From: Polyangium sp. 6x1
Lineage (GTDB): Bacteria > Myxococcota_A > Polyangia > Polyangiales > Polyangiaceae
DNA: 64,000 bases
Assembly (NCBI RefSeq): GCF_029946515.1
Contig: NZ_JARZHH010000044.1
Coordinates: 1-64,000, forward strand
Direction: 5' to 3'
The position numbers and the translations under genes were made by a program. The stretch's first letter is position 1. Each line of letters begins with the position of its first letter. The notes beneath the pieces are model-generated. The model made no database searches. It was not told the DNA's origin and saw nothing but the letters and a program-made list of their open reading frames with translations. Positions 15,866 to 24,652 of this stretch are shown here, one piece after another.

Positions 15866-16552
15866 ATGGCGCTCCGCGTGCTCCTCATCGACGACGACGT
15901 CCGGCTCTTCGACCTCCTGTCGAGTTATCTCGAGCAGAACGGCTTCCACGTGATCGGAGCCCCGGACGGACCCCGCGGGCTCGCCGCGCTGGAAGCCGGA
16001 ACCTTCGACGTCGTGTTGCTCGACGTGATGATGCCCGGGATGGACGGGATCGAGGTCTGCCGTCGGATTCGCCAGAAAAACACGATCCCCATCCTCATGC
16101 TCACGGCGCGCGGCGACGAGACGGATCGCGTCGTCGGCCTGGAGATCGGCGCCGACGACTACGTCGCCAAGCCCTTCAGCCCGCGCGAGCTCGTCGCCCG
16201 CATCAAGGCCGTGCTGCGCAGGGCCCGCCCCGAGGCCTCCGGCGAGCGGATCGTCGCGGGCGACATCGCGATCGACGTGCCCGGCCGCGTCGTCACGCGC
16301 GAGGGCGAGCTCGTCGAGCTCACGGGCCTCGAGTTCGATCTGCTCTGCGCGCTCGCGCGCCGCCCGGGACGCGTGGTCGCCCGCGACGCGCTGCTCTCGG
16401 AGGCGGGGCGTGGAGACGTGATCGTTGGAGAACGAACGGTCGACGTGCACATCTCGCACCTCCGGCAGAAGCTCGGCGACGACCCGCGCTCGCCGAAGCT
16501 CATCAAGACGGTGCGCGGCGTGGGGTACGTATTGGCGAAAGAAAAGTCGTGA
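15866..16552 (+). CDS. OmpR-family response regulator
   Basis: A 228-residue two-domain regulator. The receiver domain has the acidic pocket D9-D10-D11, phosphoacceptor D53 (LLDVMMPGMDG), T80 and K102. A winged-helix DNA-binding domain follows (about 130-225) with the typical HISHLRQKLGDD and IKTVRGVGYVL elements. The overall pattern is closest to CpxR/OmpR. Its stop overlaps the GTG start of the sensor kinase, so the pair is co-translated. No Shine-Dalgarno sequence is visible; a TANNNT box lies 9 nt upstream, which suggests a very short leader. Confidence 0.95.
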   Translation: MALRVLLIDDDVRLFDLLSSYLEQNGFHVIGAPDGPRGLAALEAGTFDVVLLDVMMPGMDGIEVCRRIRQKNTIPILMLTARGDETDRVVGLEIGADDYVAKPFSPRELVARIKAVLRRARPEASGERIVAGDIAIDVPGRVVTREGELVELTGLEFDLLCALARRPGRVVARDALLSEAGRGDVIVGERTVDVHISHLRQKLGDDPRSPKLIKTVRGVGYVLAKEKS

Positions 16553-17823
16553 ATCGATTATCGTGTTACGTGCGCGCCCGGCTGCAGCGCCGCCTCTTTT
16601 TGTGGTTCGGCGTGGCCATCCTCCTCTCGGGCGTGGCGTTCTCGATCGTGACGCTGCTCGTCTCGGCCCCGGGCGGCCCGGCCTGGGCGCGCGAGATGGG
16701 CCGCGCGCGTGTCTTCGTGGGCGCTCGCTTCGGCGAGGTGTGGAACGACGACCGCGCCCGCGACGCGCTCGCCCGCGCGATCGCACAGGACCTCGAAGTG
16801 AGCGTGATCCTGCGGGACACGAGCGGCGCCGAGCTCCAGGCGCTCGGCCACGGCTGCGGGCGGAAGGCGTGGTGGACGCTCGACGCGCCCGTCGTGCGCG
16901 AGGGCCACAGGCTCGGGGGCGTGACGATCTGCGCCGAGCGCCCGCGCGCCTTCGGCCCGCTGCGCTGGCTCGCGCCGCTCTTCGCGGCGGGCATGATCCT
17001 GTGGGCGCTCTCGGGCACGGTGGCGCGAAGGCTCTCGCGCCCGCTGGAGGAGCTTGCGCGCGTCGCGGGCGAGATCGGCCGCGGCAACTACGGCGCGCGG
17101 GCGCGGATGGGGCGGCACGTCCACGGCGAGGCGGTCGTGCTCTCGATGGCGATGAACGAGATGGCGGCGCGGATCGATCGGCAGATGAGCGATCAACGGG
17201 AGCTGCTCGCGGCGGTCTCGCACGAGCTGCGCACGCCGCTCGCGCGCATCCGCCTGCTCACGGAGCTGACGCGGGACGGGGTGAACGTGCCGAAGAACCT
17301 CGACGAGCTCGATCGCGAGATCTTCGAGATCGACGCGCTCGTCGGGGATCTGCTCGCGCAGAGCCGGCTCGATTTCACGGCGCTCGCGAAGGAGCCGCTC
17401 GATCCGGTGGAGGCGGGCCTGCGCGCGCTCGACCGCGCGGGGCTCGGCGCCGAGGCGCTCGTCGTCGAGGGGACCCCCGCGCCCGTCCTCGCCGATCCCA
17501 CGCTCTTCGCGCGGGCCCTCGCGAACCTGCTCGACAATGCGAAGAAGCACGGCGGCGGCGTGGTCGCGCTGCGGATCACGGCGGCGCCGGGCGTCACCGC
17601 CTTCGAGGTCGAGGACGCGGGCCGCGGCCTCGATCCGGGCGAGGAGAAGCGGATCTTCGAGCCGTTTTACCGGCGGCCCGGCGAGAAGGCGCGGGAGCAG
17701 GGTTCGCTCGGGCTCGGGCTCTCCTTGGTCTCGCGGATCGCCGAGGCGCACGGCGGCCGCGCGCGGGCGGCGAATCGGGAGGAAGGCGGCGCGCGGATCG
17801 GGCTCGAGCTACCGACGGCGTGA
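16549..17823 (+). CDS. Sensor histidine kinase (EnvZ/CpxA type)
   Basis: A 424-residue membrane kinase starting with GTG that overlaps the response-regulator stop. It has TM1 (about 16-39), a short periplasmic sensor region (40-138), TM2 (about 139-157), HAMP (about 158-212), a dimerisation/phosphoacceptor domain with H225 in SHELRTPLARIRLL, and an HATPase_c domain with N box (ANLLDNAKKHG), G1 (EVEDAGRGLDPGE), F box (FEPFYRR) and G2 (GSLGLGLSLV). All catalytic motifs are intact. The periplasmic domain is too small to suggest a specific ligand. Its partner is the regulator just upstream. Confidence 0.95.
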   Translation: MNRLSCYVRARLQRRLFLWFGVAILLSGVAFSIVTLLVSAPGGPAWAREMGRARVFVGARFGEVWNDDRARDALARAIAQDLEVSVILRDTSGAELQALGHGCGRKAWWTLDAPVVREGHRLGGVTICAERPRAFGPLRWLAPLFAAGMILWALSGTVARRLSRPLEELARVAGEIGRGNYGARARMGRHVHGEAVVLSMAMNEMAARIDRQMSDQRELLAAVSHELRTPLARIRLLTELTRDGVNVPKNLDELDREIFEIDALVGDLLAQSRLDFTALAKEPLDPVEAGLRALDRAGLGAEALVVEGTPAPVLADPTLFARALANLLDNAKKHGGGVVALRITAAPGVTAFEVEDAGRGLDPGEEKRIFEPFYRRPGEKAREQGSLGLGLSLVSRIAEAHGGRARAANREEGGARIGLELPTA

Positions 17824-17861
17824 CGCCCAATGGCGTGACGGGTGTGCTAAGCGTGGCGCCC

Positions 17862-18992
17862 ATGTTTTCCGTGGAGGCCATCTCGGTTCGCCCGCTGTCG
17901 GTGCCGCTGCACGATCCTTTCGTGATCGCGACGGGACGCGTGACCGTGACGCGCTCGGCGGAGGTGCGCGTCACGCTCGCGGCGGGCGGCGCGCGCGCCG
18001 AGGGGCTCGGCGAGGGCGCGGCGCTCTGGCCGGTGACGGTCGAGGATCAGCCGGACGTGCTCGCGGCGCTCGGCGCGGCAGCGGAACGTTTGTCCGGCCA
18101 GACGATTGCGCTCCCGCGGGTGGACGCGGACGTCGGGGTCTCGCTCGCGGGCCTCGCGGAGCTCGGGGCGGCGCTCGACGAGGCGCTCTCCGGGCGGCCG
18201 GTGGCGCGGGCGGCGCTGGAGACGGCGCTGCTCGACGCGTGGGCGCGGCTCCTCGGGATGCCGCTCCGGCGCCTGCTCGGCGGGGCGCGGGGCGAGGCGA
18301 CGCGCGCGCTCCTGACGGACATCACGATCCCGATCGCCGAGCCCGCGCGCATGGCCGAGCTCGCCGGGGGCTGGGCGGCGCGGGGCTTTCGCCATTTCAA
18401 GGTGAAGGTCGGCAAGGACATGGATCAGGACCTCGCGGCGCTGTTCGCGATCCGGAATGCCGTCCCCGACGCGCGGTTTCGCATCGACGCGAACGCGGGC
18501 TTCTCCGCGGCGCAGGCGATCGCGATGGGCCGCGCCGTCGAGGCGAGAGGGCTCGTCGTCGAATGCTGGGAGCAGCCTTGCGCCGCGGACGATCTCGAAG
18601 GAATGGCGGAGGTGGCCGCGGCGCTCGCGTCGCCGGTGATCGCGGACGAGTCGGTGAAGACGCTCGCCGATCTCGGGCGGGTCCTCGTGGCGCGCGCCGC
18701 GGACGGCGTGAACCTCAAGCTCGTGAAATCGGGCGGTCCGCTCGGGGCGCTCGCGATCGGGCGCGCGGCGAAAGGGGCGGGCATGCCGATCATGATCGGC
18801 GGAATGGTGGAGACGCGGCTCGGCATGACGGCGGGCGCGCACGTGGCGGCGGCGCTCGGGGGCGTGGATTTCGTCGATCTGGATACGGCGTGGCTGCTCG
18901 ACGGGGATCCCTACCGCGGCGGATACGAAGCGGACGGCCCGCGGTACGAGCTCCCGGCGGAGCCCGGGCTCGGCGTGACGGCTATCGTGTGA
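17862..18992 (+). CDS. Enolase-superfamily dipeptide epimerase
   Basis: A 376-residue member of the muconate-lactonising/L-Ala-D/L-Glu epimerase subgroup. The acid/base lysines are K180-V-K182 (HFKVKVG) on one face and K286 (NLKLVKSGG) on the other. The metal ligands are D209 (RIDANAGF), E237 (WEQP) and D262 (ADES). The two-lysine arrangement is that of 1,1-proton-transfer racemases/epimerases. Known members epimerise L-Ala-D-Glu from murein or other dipeptides; the exact dipeptide cannot be read here. The start follows the kinase by 38 bp, so co-transcription is possible. Its 3' end overlaps the convergent gene by 11 bp. Confidence 0.88.
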   Translation: MFSVEAISVRPLSVPLHDPFVIATGRVTVTRSAEVRVTLAAGGARAEGLGEGAALWPVTVEDQPDVLAALGAAAERLSGQTIALPRVDADVGVSLAGLAELGAALDEALSGRPVARAALETALLDAWARLLGMPLRRLLGGARGEATRALLTDITIPIAEPARMAELAGGWAARGFRHFKVKVGKDMDQDLAALFAIRNAVPDARFRIDANAGFSAAQAIAMGRAVEARGLVVECWEQPCAADDLEGMAEVAAALASPVIADESVKTLADLGRVLVARAADGVNLKLVKSGGPLGALAIGRAAKGAGMPIMIGGMVETRLGMTAGAHVAAALGGVDFVDLDTAWLLDGDPYRGGYEADGPRYELPAEPGLGVTAIV

Positions 18993-20268
18993 TCAGGACG
19001 GGCAAACCGTCCGCGTCGTCGAGCACGCGGCCGAGGACCACGTCGCGATACCCTTCGCCCGCGCTCCTCTCCTGGGTCGCTCTTCCCCAGGCCTCGATCT
19101 CGTCGCCTTCTCGAACGCAGATCTCCGTGAGATCCACCATGATGGGCTCGGCCTGGATCCCGCGCGCGGCGAGAAATGTCGCAATGCGCGCGGCGGCCTC
19201 GGGGCCGAGGGATCCCGCCTTCTCCGTGGGCTCCGCGAGCGCAATGGCAAAACGTTCGCCGCGGATCTCCACCGATTCGGCGTCGTTCACGACGGTCATG
19301 GCGGCGGCCTCACCGTCGTCGAGGACGATATCGTCGAGGTGGCCCACGAGCCGGAACGCGAGGCAGGGTTTGCCCGAGAGTGGGGCGACGAGCGGGGGAT
19401 TCGGGCCTCCCGACGCGCGCCCACGCGCCGAGGCGCGCGCTTCGCGGAGCGGCTCCACCGAGGGCGCGTCGTCCACCCGCGCGCGCCTTCGCGCGTCGAC
19501 GAGCCGGAGGGCCGCGCCGATCCGATCGGTGACGCGGGTGGTGGCATAAAGCGGGAACATGAGGGCGATCCTCGCCACCACGACGAGGGGAAGCATCATG
19601 ATGACGAGGGGGCCGACCGAGTTCGCGAAGGCCTTCGCGCTCGTGAATTCGATGAGGGGGGTCGGCGCAAGGACCTCGGCGAGCACCATCGCCGCCACGA
19701 GCACGAGCAGCGGGATGCGCAGGCTCGGCTTGCTCCTCCCGTTGTGCCACGCGTCGAGCTTCGCGTGGAGGCGCTCGAGGCGCGCGGCGACCCGACCGAG
19801 CACGCTCGGACGAAGGGGCGCGGGGATGGCCAGCGGCACAAGGAGGGGCGGGGGCGGGGGCTTGAAACGAACGTGGCGGTAGATGGCGAACCCGAGGGCG
19901 ACGAGCCCTGCCCAGAGGCCCCAAGGGAGCGTGAGGACCAGGCACCAGATGCCGAAGAACGACACGCTCGCGAGCAGCACGAGCCCGACCCCGAGGGCGT
20001 TCTGCGGGAAGGTGGGCTCGTGGATCACCTGATCCCAGAGGAAAACCCCGTCGATCACGACCGAAACGAGGAGGCCGAGGGCCGCGGGCACGTAAAGCGC
20101 GAGCGTGCGCGTCGCGTCGCGCCACCTCTCCATTCCGGCGCGGCTGCGCAAGGTCCGGAGCGCGTCCGCGACGGGCACGATCGCGCCGCCGCAGCGCGGG
20201 CAAACCACATCCGTCGCTGGGAGGCGGAGCTTGCAACCGAGGCAGGACTTGTCGAGGTCGTTTCGCAC
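18982..20268 (-). CDS. Zinc-ribbon multi-pass membrane protein with GIDE/MULAN-like C-terminal domain
   Basis: The start was set at the GTG at 20268, because the longer frame upstream is low-complexity and runs into the divergent promoter. The 428-residue protein has an N-terminal zinc ribbon (C9-L-G-C12 and C23-P-R-C26), about five hydrophobic spans between residues 49 and 230, and a cytoplasmic or periplasmic C-terminal domain (about 285-428). That domain has the pattern SGKPCLAFRL...VEIRGERFAIAL...VREGDEIEAWGRATQE. The pattern resembles the membrane-mitochondrial E3 ligase GIDE/BAM domain found also in bacterial proteins, without the RING finger. Function unknown. The domain assignment is tentative. 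Confidence 0.7.
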   Translation of the reverse strand: MRNDLDKSCLGCKLRLPATDVVCPRCGGAIVPVADALRTLRSRAGMERWRDATRTLALYVPAALGLLVSVVIDGVFLWDQVIHEPTFPQNALGVGLVLLASVSFFGIWCLVLTLPWGLWAGLVALGFAIYRHVRFKPPPPPLLVPLAIPAPLRPSVLGRVAARLERLHAKLDAWHNGRSKPSLRIPLLVLVAAMVLAEVLAPTPLIEFTSAKAFANSVGPLVIMMLPLVVVARIALMFPLYATTRVTDRIGAALRLVDARRRARVDDAPSVEPLREARASARGRASGGPNPPLVAPLSGKPCLAFRLVGHLDDIVLDDGEAAAMTVVNDAESVEIRGERFAIALAEPTEKAGSLGPEAAARIATFLAARGIQAEPIMVDLTEICVREGDEIEAWGRATQERSAGEGYRDVVLGRVLDDADGLPVLITR

Positions 20269-20413
20269 GCGATGCGTCAGTCTACCGCCCTGAACAGGTG
20301 GAGCGCGAGGGGCGCGAACGTGCAGCGTTGGGGCAGGTTTTCGCCCCCCGCGGCGCCTTGTGGGGGCGCGCGGCGCGTGTACGCTCGTCTTGATCTCGTT
20401 CCTGGAGGCATGA

Positions 20414-21109
20414 ATGTCCGAAGGCCCCCTCGTCTCGCCGCAGCTCGTCATTCACAGCCGCATGCTCTACACGAGCTGGATCCCCGCCGATCCCAAGGCC
20501 TGCGCGCGCCTCTTGCCCGCCACGCTGCGCCCGGCGAAGAACCACGCGATCTACATGAACCAATACGTGGTCGATTCGCCCGAGCAGACGACGGGCTTCG
20601 GCGCGTATTCGCTCACGTACCTCGGACTCGATCTCGACGGCCACGTCGCGCCCGACGGCGTGACCCCGGGCCGGTTCTTCACGCATTACCTGAACTCGTC
20701 CGAGCGCGTCCGCAGCTATGCGCGCGAGCGCGGCGTCCCCGCCTCGCCCGGCGAGACCACGCTCGAGATCGAGAACGACATCCTGACGGCCACGACGTTC
20801 GTGGACGGCGTCGCCGTGATTCGCTCCCGCGCGCGCGTGGGCAAGGAGATCGGCATGGTCGCCCGCGGCCACCTCTTTTATCTGACGCGGCTCGGTGATC
20901 GCATTCTCGGCGGGCGATATCCGTACATCGGCGACCTCGTGACCCCGTTCGAGGTGCTCTCGATCGAGATGCTGGCCCCCGATCACCCGGTGTATGCGCT
21001 GCGCCCCGCCTCGCCGCTCCACGTCGTGCCAGGCGCGTGCTTCTATTCGCCGAGCGACTCGTTCGTGTACCCCGGCGGCGAGGTGGACCTCGGCCCCGCC
21101 GGTCATTGA
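20414..21109 (+). CDS. Acetoacetate-decarboxylase-like protein
   Basis: A 231-residue protein with a good Shine-Dalgarno sequence (GGAGG, five bases before the ATG). The fold pattern is that of the acetoacetate decarboxylase superfamily: a long antiparallel sheet with TSWIPADPKACARLLPATLRP near the start and a central strand pair around ARVGKEIGMVARGHLFYL. K149-type lysines exist (VGKEIG), but the canonical ELPGKPKK-like Schiff-base motif is not clearly present, so decarboxylase activity is not assured. Members of this superfamily also act in secondary metabolism as cyclases or dehydratases; the type III PKS cluster lies on the opposite strand next to it. Confidence 0.65.
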   Translation: MSEGPLVSPQLVIHSRMLYTSWIPADPKACARLLPATLRPAKNHAIYMNQYVVDSPEQTTGFGAYSLTYLGLDLDGHVAPDGVTPGRFFTHYLNSSERVRSYARERGVPASPGETTLEIENDILTATTFVDGVAVIRSRARVGKEIGMVARGHLFYLTRLGDRILGGRYPYIGDLVTPFEVLSIEMLAPDHPVYALRPASPLHVVPGACFYSPSDSFVYPGGEVDLGPAGH

Positions 21110-21118
21110 ACGGCGGGG
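21094..21118. terminator. Inverted repeat over the stop codon (candidate hairpin terminator)
   Basis: A perfect 8-bp inverted repeat (ccccgccg ... cggcgggg, 9-nt loop) contains the stop codon of the upstream gene in its loop, between convergent genes. There is no T-run, so it is only a candidate. Confidence 0.4.
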
Positions 21119-21144
21119 ACCGAGGCTCGCGAGATGGGCGTTGA

Positions 21145-21579
21145 TCAGTCCTCGTTTCCGTGCACGGGGGCGCTCTTCGAATCGCCCATGAGGAATGCCT
21201 GGACGGCACCCACGTCATAAGCGTTCTCCCAGTGCTCCGTGACCAGGCCGTCGCGGAAGCGCCACACGCCGCAGAACGGAATCGCGAGGGTCGCCCCGGC
21301 GCGATGGGCTCGAAGGACGCCGAAGACGGCGCCGAAGTGGTCGTTCGCGACCATGTGCTCCACATCCATCACCAACGTGCCGTCGGTCATCCGGACGAGC
21401 TCGCGCTCGTGCGTGACGACCGCTTCCCGGCCGACGGCGCGGCCGGCAGCAGCGTCACGAAGGAACGCACGATCGGCCTTGTGCAGGACGACGTCGTCGG
21501 CCGAGTACTCCCCGATGCGCGTCAGATCAGCGTAAATGGCGCGCAGCGACCGGACATTCGGATGGATCGCGGTATTCAT
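21145..21579 (-). CDS. SnoaL/NTF2-like protein
   Basis: A 144-residue single-domain protein with the cone-shaped NTF2-like pattern: an N-terminal helix (HPNVRSLRAIYADLTRIGEYSADDVVLHKADR), a central turn with GREAVVTHE, and C-terminal strands ending in FCGVWRFRDGLVTEHWENAYD. Such proteins act as small-molecule cyclases, isomerases or binding proteins, often in polyketide clusters. The ATG at 21579 has an AAGGAGG ribosome site and overlaps the stop of the aldo/keto reductase by 4 bp, so it is the last gene of the PKS-AKR-SnoaL unit. Confidence 0.85.
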   Translation of the reverse strand: MNTAIHPNVRSLRAIYADLTRIGEYSADDVVLHKADRAFLRDAAAGRAVGREAVVTHERELVRMTDGTLVMDVEHMVANDHFGAVFGVLRAHRAGATLAIPFCGVWRFRDGLVTEHWENAYDVGAVQAFLMGDSKSAPVHGNED

Positions 21580-22529
21580 GCAACCTCCTTGGTCGAAGAC
21601 TCGGGCGGCGGCGTCGGACGCCACGTCGGCACGCTCGAGGCAATGGCGACGAGCTCGGCCATCTCCTTGTCGTCCAGCGTCATCTGGGCGGCGCGCAGGT
21701 TCTCCTCCAGGTGGGTGATGGACGAGGTGCCAGGGATCGCGAGAATGGCCGGCGACTTGTGCAAGAGCCACGCGAGGGCGAGCTGCGCGGGCGTGGCGCC
21801 GCGCTTGCGGGCAAACCCGGCGAGGATGCTGTTCGGCCCGGCGAGGGCGCCGTGTCCCATGGGGAACCACGGAATGAACGCGATGCCCTTCGCCTCGCAA
21901 TGACGCAGGACCGGCTCACTGGCGCGATCCGCGACGTTGTAGAGGTTCTCCACCGCCACGATCTCGGTAATGGCGCGCGCCCTTTCGAGCTGCTCCAGGG
22001 TCACCTCGGGTTGCCCGGAGAGCGCGATATGACGAATCTTGCCCTGCTCCCGGAGCCGGACGAGCTCGCCGAGCTGGTCGGCGAGCGGGACGGCCGGGTC
22101 GATGCGGTGGAGCTGATAGAGATCGATGCGCTCGACGCCGAGGTTGCGCAGGCTCAGCTCCACCTGCTGCCGGAGGTACGCCGGGCGCCCGCAGGGGACG
22201 ATGTAGGGCTGATTCCGGTTCGTCCAGTCGTCCGGCCCGGAACGCAAGAGCCCGCCCTTCGTGGTGATCACGAGCCCCGCGGGATAGGGATGGAGGGCGC
22301 GGCGGATGATTTTCTCGTTCTCGGCCGGGCCGTAGGAATCGGCCGTGTCGATGAAATTGACGCCCAGGTCGACCGCGCGGCGCAGGAGCCGGACGGCCGC
22401 GTCCGGATCGGTCGGAGGTCCCCACATGCCGGGCCCGGTCAGGTACATCGCGCCATAGCCGAGACGCCGCACGGGAAGGTCGCCGCCGAGCATGAACGTC
22501 GACGACGGAGCTTTGAGCGGTGTATTCAT
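21576..22529 (-). CDS. Aldo/keto reductase
   Basis: A 317-residue NADPH-dependent (beta/alpha)8-barrel reductase. The full catalytic tetrad is present: D61, Y66, K91 and H141 (FIDTADSYGPAE, ITTKGG, YQLHRID). The C-terminal NADPH site IPGTSSITHLEENLRAA is intact. The ATG at 22529 has a purine-rich ribosome site (GGGGGGAA). It lies 55 bp after the type III PKS gene and overlaps the SnoaL-like gene, so it probably reduces the PKS product or a derivative. The specific ketone is unknown. Confidence 0.92.
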   Translation of the reverse strand: MNTPLKAPSSTFMLGGDLPVRRLGYGAMYLTGPGMWGPPTDPDAAVRLLRRAVDLGVNFIDTADSYGPAENEKIIRRALHPYPAGLVITTKGGLLRSGPDDWTNRNQPYIVPCGRPAYLRQQVELSLRNLGVERIDLYQLHRIDPAVPLADQLGELVRLREQGKIRHIALSGQPEVTLEQLERARAITEIVAVENLYNVADRASEPVLRHCEAKGIAFIPWFPMGHGALAGPNSILAGFARKRGATPAQLALAWLLHKSPAILAIPGTSSITHLEENLRAAQMTLDDKEMAELVAIASSVPTWRPTPPPESSTKEVA

Positions 22530-22584
22530 TGCAATTCCCCCCTGTCCATTTCGATGCACGACGGCAGCCGAATGCACGCCGTCC

Positions 22585-23643
22585 CTACTGGCCGTTCTTG
22601 GTCCTCCAGGAACCAACGGACATCTCCGCCGTGATTCCGGGGCCGAAACCTGCGATCACGCCCCGTCCGCCCTCGCGCACCTGGTTGTCGGCGAAGAGGC
22701 GTCCGATGGAGTCGAGCACCACCACGCTGGCGATGTTGCCGTATTCCGTCAACGTGGCCCTGCTGTACCGGAACGATTCCTGGGGCACACCCAGGTACTT
22801 GCACAGATCATTGAGGATGCGCGGCCCGCCGGCGTGAATGATGTAGAAATCCAGGTTGCCCACGTCCCAGCCGTGCCGCTCCACGAGCTGCCGCAGCACG
22901 GGAGCGAGGGGCTTCATCGTCCCCGGGACCCGCTTGTCGAGCCTGAAATGGAACCCCGTCTCCTTCACGACGTACGAGATCCATTCCTCGGTGTCCGGGA
23001 TGATGTACGCCGCGTTTCGCTCGAGGCGGATGCCGTCGCCTCCGCTGCCCCGGACGACCATGGCGCCCACCGCGTCCCCGAAGAGCCCGTCCGACAGGAG
23101 GGATCCGACGTCGTCGTCGGGCGGCTGGTAGCAAAGGGAGCAGAATTCGCAGGCGACGACGAGCACGTTGCTGCCGGGATGCGCGACGCAGAAATCGTGC
23201 GCGCGGCAGATGGCGGCGGCGCCGGCCGCGCAGCCGAGCTGCGCGATCGGGATCTGCCGCGTGTCGTGGCGGAAGCCCATGGTATTCACGAGCCACGCCG
23301 TGAGGGCCGGCATCAGGAAGCCGGTGCACGAGACATAGATGATGGCGTCGATGTCCTGCGCGCTGAGCTCCGCATTCTCGAGCGCGCGCTTGATCACCGG
23401 AGGCACGCGGCTCTTCGATTCACGCTCGTAGATCTTGTTGCGGATCTCGAAGCCAGGGTGCGCGAGGGTCTGCTCGAGCGGCTGCACGATGTGCCGCTTC
23501 TGCACCCCGGTGGCGGCGATGAGCCTCATGGCGAGCTTCAATTGCGGTTTGCCCGCATGGAGCTGCTCGGCCAATTTCAAGGTGTCTTCCATCGTGACGA
23601 TGTTCTCCGGAACCGCTACTTCCGGCCTGCACAAGGTGGCCAT
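22585..23643 (-). CDS. Type III polyketide synthase, RppA/THN synthase-like
   Basis: A 352-residue homodimeric thiolase-fold enzyme. The catalytic triad is Cys138 (QLGCAAGAAA), His270 (YIIHAGGP) and Asn303 (EYGNIAS). The spacing matches the numbering reported for Streptomyces RppA, which makes 1,3,6,8-tetrahydroxynaphthalene from malonyl-CoA only. The loop SCTGFLMPALTAWLVNTMGF also matches that clade rather than plant chalcone synthases. Sorangium type III PKSs making flaviolin-type products are known. The ATG at 23643 is behind a strong GGAGGGG site. The genes downstream (aldo/keto reductase, SnoaL-like) suggest a reduced or cyclised product; this is inference. Confidence 0.92.
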   Translation of the reverse strand: MATLCRPEVAVPENIVTMEDTLKLAEQLHAGKPQLKLAMRLIAATGVQKRHIVQPLEQTLAHPGFEIRNKIYERESKSRVPPVIKRALENAELSAQDIDAIIYVSCTGFLMPALTAWLVNTMGFRHDTRQIPIAQLGCAAGAAAICRAHDFCVAHPGSNVLVVACEFCSLCYQPPDDDVGSLLSDGLFGDAVGAMVVRGSGGDGIRLERNAAYIIPDTEEWISYVVKETGFHFRLDKRVPGTMKPLAPVLRQLVERHGWDVGNLDFYIIHAGGPRILNDLCKYLGVPQESFRYSRATLTEYGNIASVVVLDSIGRLFADNQVREGGRGVIAGFGPGITAEMSVGSWRTKNGQ

Positions 23644-23820
23644 GTTTCCCCTCCATGTGTTCGACGTCCGAGAATCATTCGCTCGATGAAAATAATCGCT
23701 CGGCCAGCGATGGTCTCCATGGCCATTGCGAGCTCGTGTATCCATAAAACGGGAGGCCGATCACGCACCCACGGCGCTCTCGCGAGCTGCGGGCGCCGTG
23801 GCGGACCGCTCCCGACGACG

Positions 23821-23994
23821 TTACTTCCCCTCTTCGTCCGGAGCTCTCCGCGGCTCTTTCGTCTGTCGGACGCTCGCGATGACCAGGTCCAAGAGCTCGG
23901 TCGCGAACGTGATCACGTCTCGAGCCTGGTACCCAGCGTTCATGAAATCACGGAACATGGTCTTCGCGAGGACGTGGAGCTCCGCGCCCGGCAT
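23821..23994 (-). CDS. Small helical protein of unknown function
   Basis: A 57-residue frame upstream of the type III PKS gene on the same strand. The start at 23994 is preferred because it has a purine-rich site (GAGGA) a few bases upstream; a longer form from 24039 (72 residues) is possible. The composition is protein-like: an amphipathic helix pair (LAKTMFRDFMNAGYQARDVITFATELLDLVIASV) with a charged tail. It is separated from the PKS gene by 177 bp. No function can be assigned. Confidence 0.5.
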   Translation of the reverse strand: MPGAELHVLAKTMFRDFMNAGYQARDVITFATELLDLVIASVRQTKEPRRAPDEEGK

Positions 23995-24652
23995 CGATCC
24001 TCGTGCGGACCCTGATTTTTGGCTGTTTGCCGGCGGCATGGCCTCGCTCTCCGATCTCTCCGCTCGGGGGAAGACCCGTCGATTGCACCGAAGCGAGCAA
24101 GCTCCAGACCAGGCGAGCGGTCACCGCGCGTGGATGAAAATTGCGGTCGCCAGACTCCACCGTTGTCGATCATTCATCGATAGAAGCGAGCTCGACCAGG
24201 TGTTGTGCGGCATCGTGGGATATCGCGCGAGACGGCCGGGTAAATGCTGCGCGTTTCATTCAAGGCATATGGGTGTGCCTTGCCCGGCCCGCCCCGCCGC
24301 CGTGGCCATATTCAAAGGGAGATGCCCTCGTCCACGGCCGTCCCGGTTCGAGGTCTACCGTCGGGGCCCGGCGTCGGATGAGGCGCAGACACAGGGCCTG
24401 TCGCTCCTGCGCGCGTCGGGAGCTGCGGGGCCTTCCGTCCGCGTCGCAGCGCGGCCGCGACGTCCGCCGCCGTCGTGAGGGCCGCGCGTGCAGATCCGGC
24501 CACCTCCGCCCGAAGTGATCCGGCCGATGCTCCAGGAGGGCCTCTTTCACCCACGCTGCGACGGAAACGACGAGAAAAGCAGCGAGCGCCCGCGGCTCGC
24601 AGGACATCAGGAGGCGGCGGGCGCTCTCGCGGCGGCCTGCCGAATGGATCGA
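23995..24652. other. ~650-bp region without a supported gene
   Basis: The sequence is locally less GC-rich (24020-24330) than its surroundings. Frames on both strands are Arg-rich shadows. Two overlapping minus frames near 24310-24607 look slightly protein-like (one starts with a hydrophobic stretch) and might be the remains of a frameshifted small gene, but neither stands on its own. Promoters for the 23994 gene should lie here. Confidence 0.4.

Noticed and set aside
23726-24478. 250-codon plus frame in the region before the dienelactone hydrolase gene
   Set aside because: Composition is not protein-like, it has no ribosome site, and it overlaps the small minus gene at 23821.
24260-24607. 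Minus frame starting with a hydrophobic stretch upstream of the dienelactone hydrolase gene
   Set aside because: The rest is Arg-rich; joined with another frame (24312-24554) it might be a broken gene, but this needs an unsupported frameshift.
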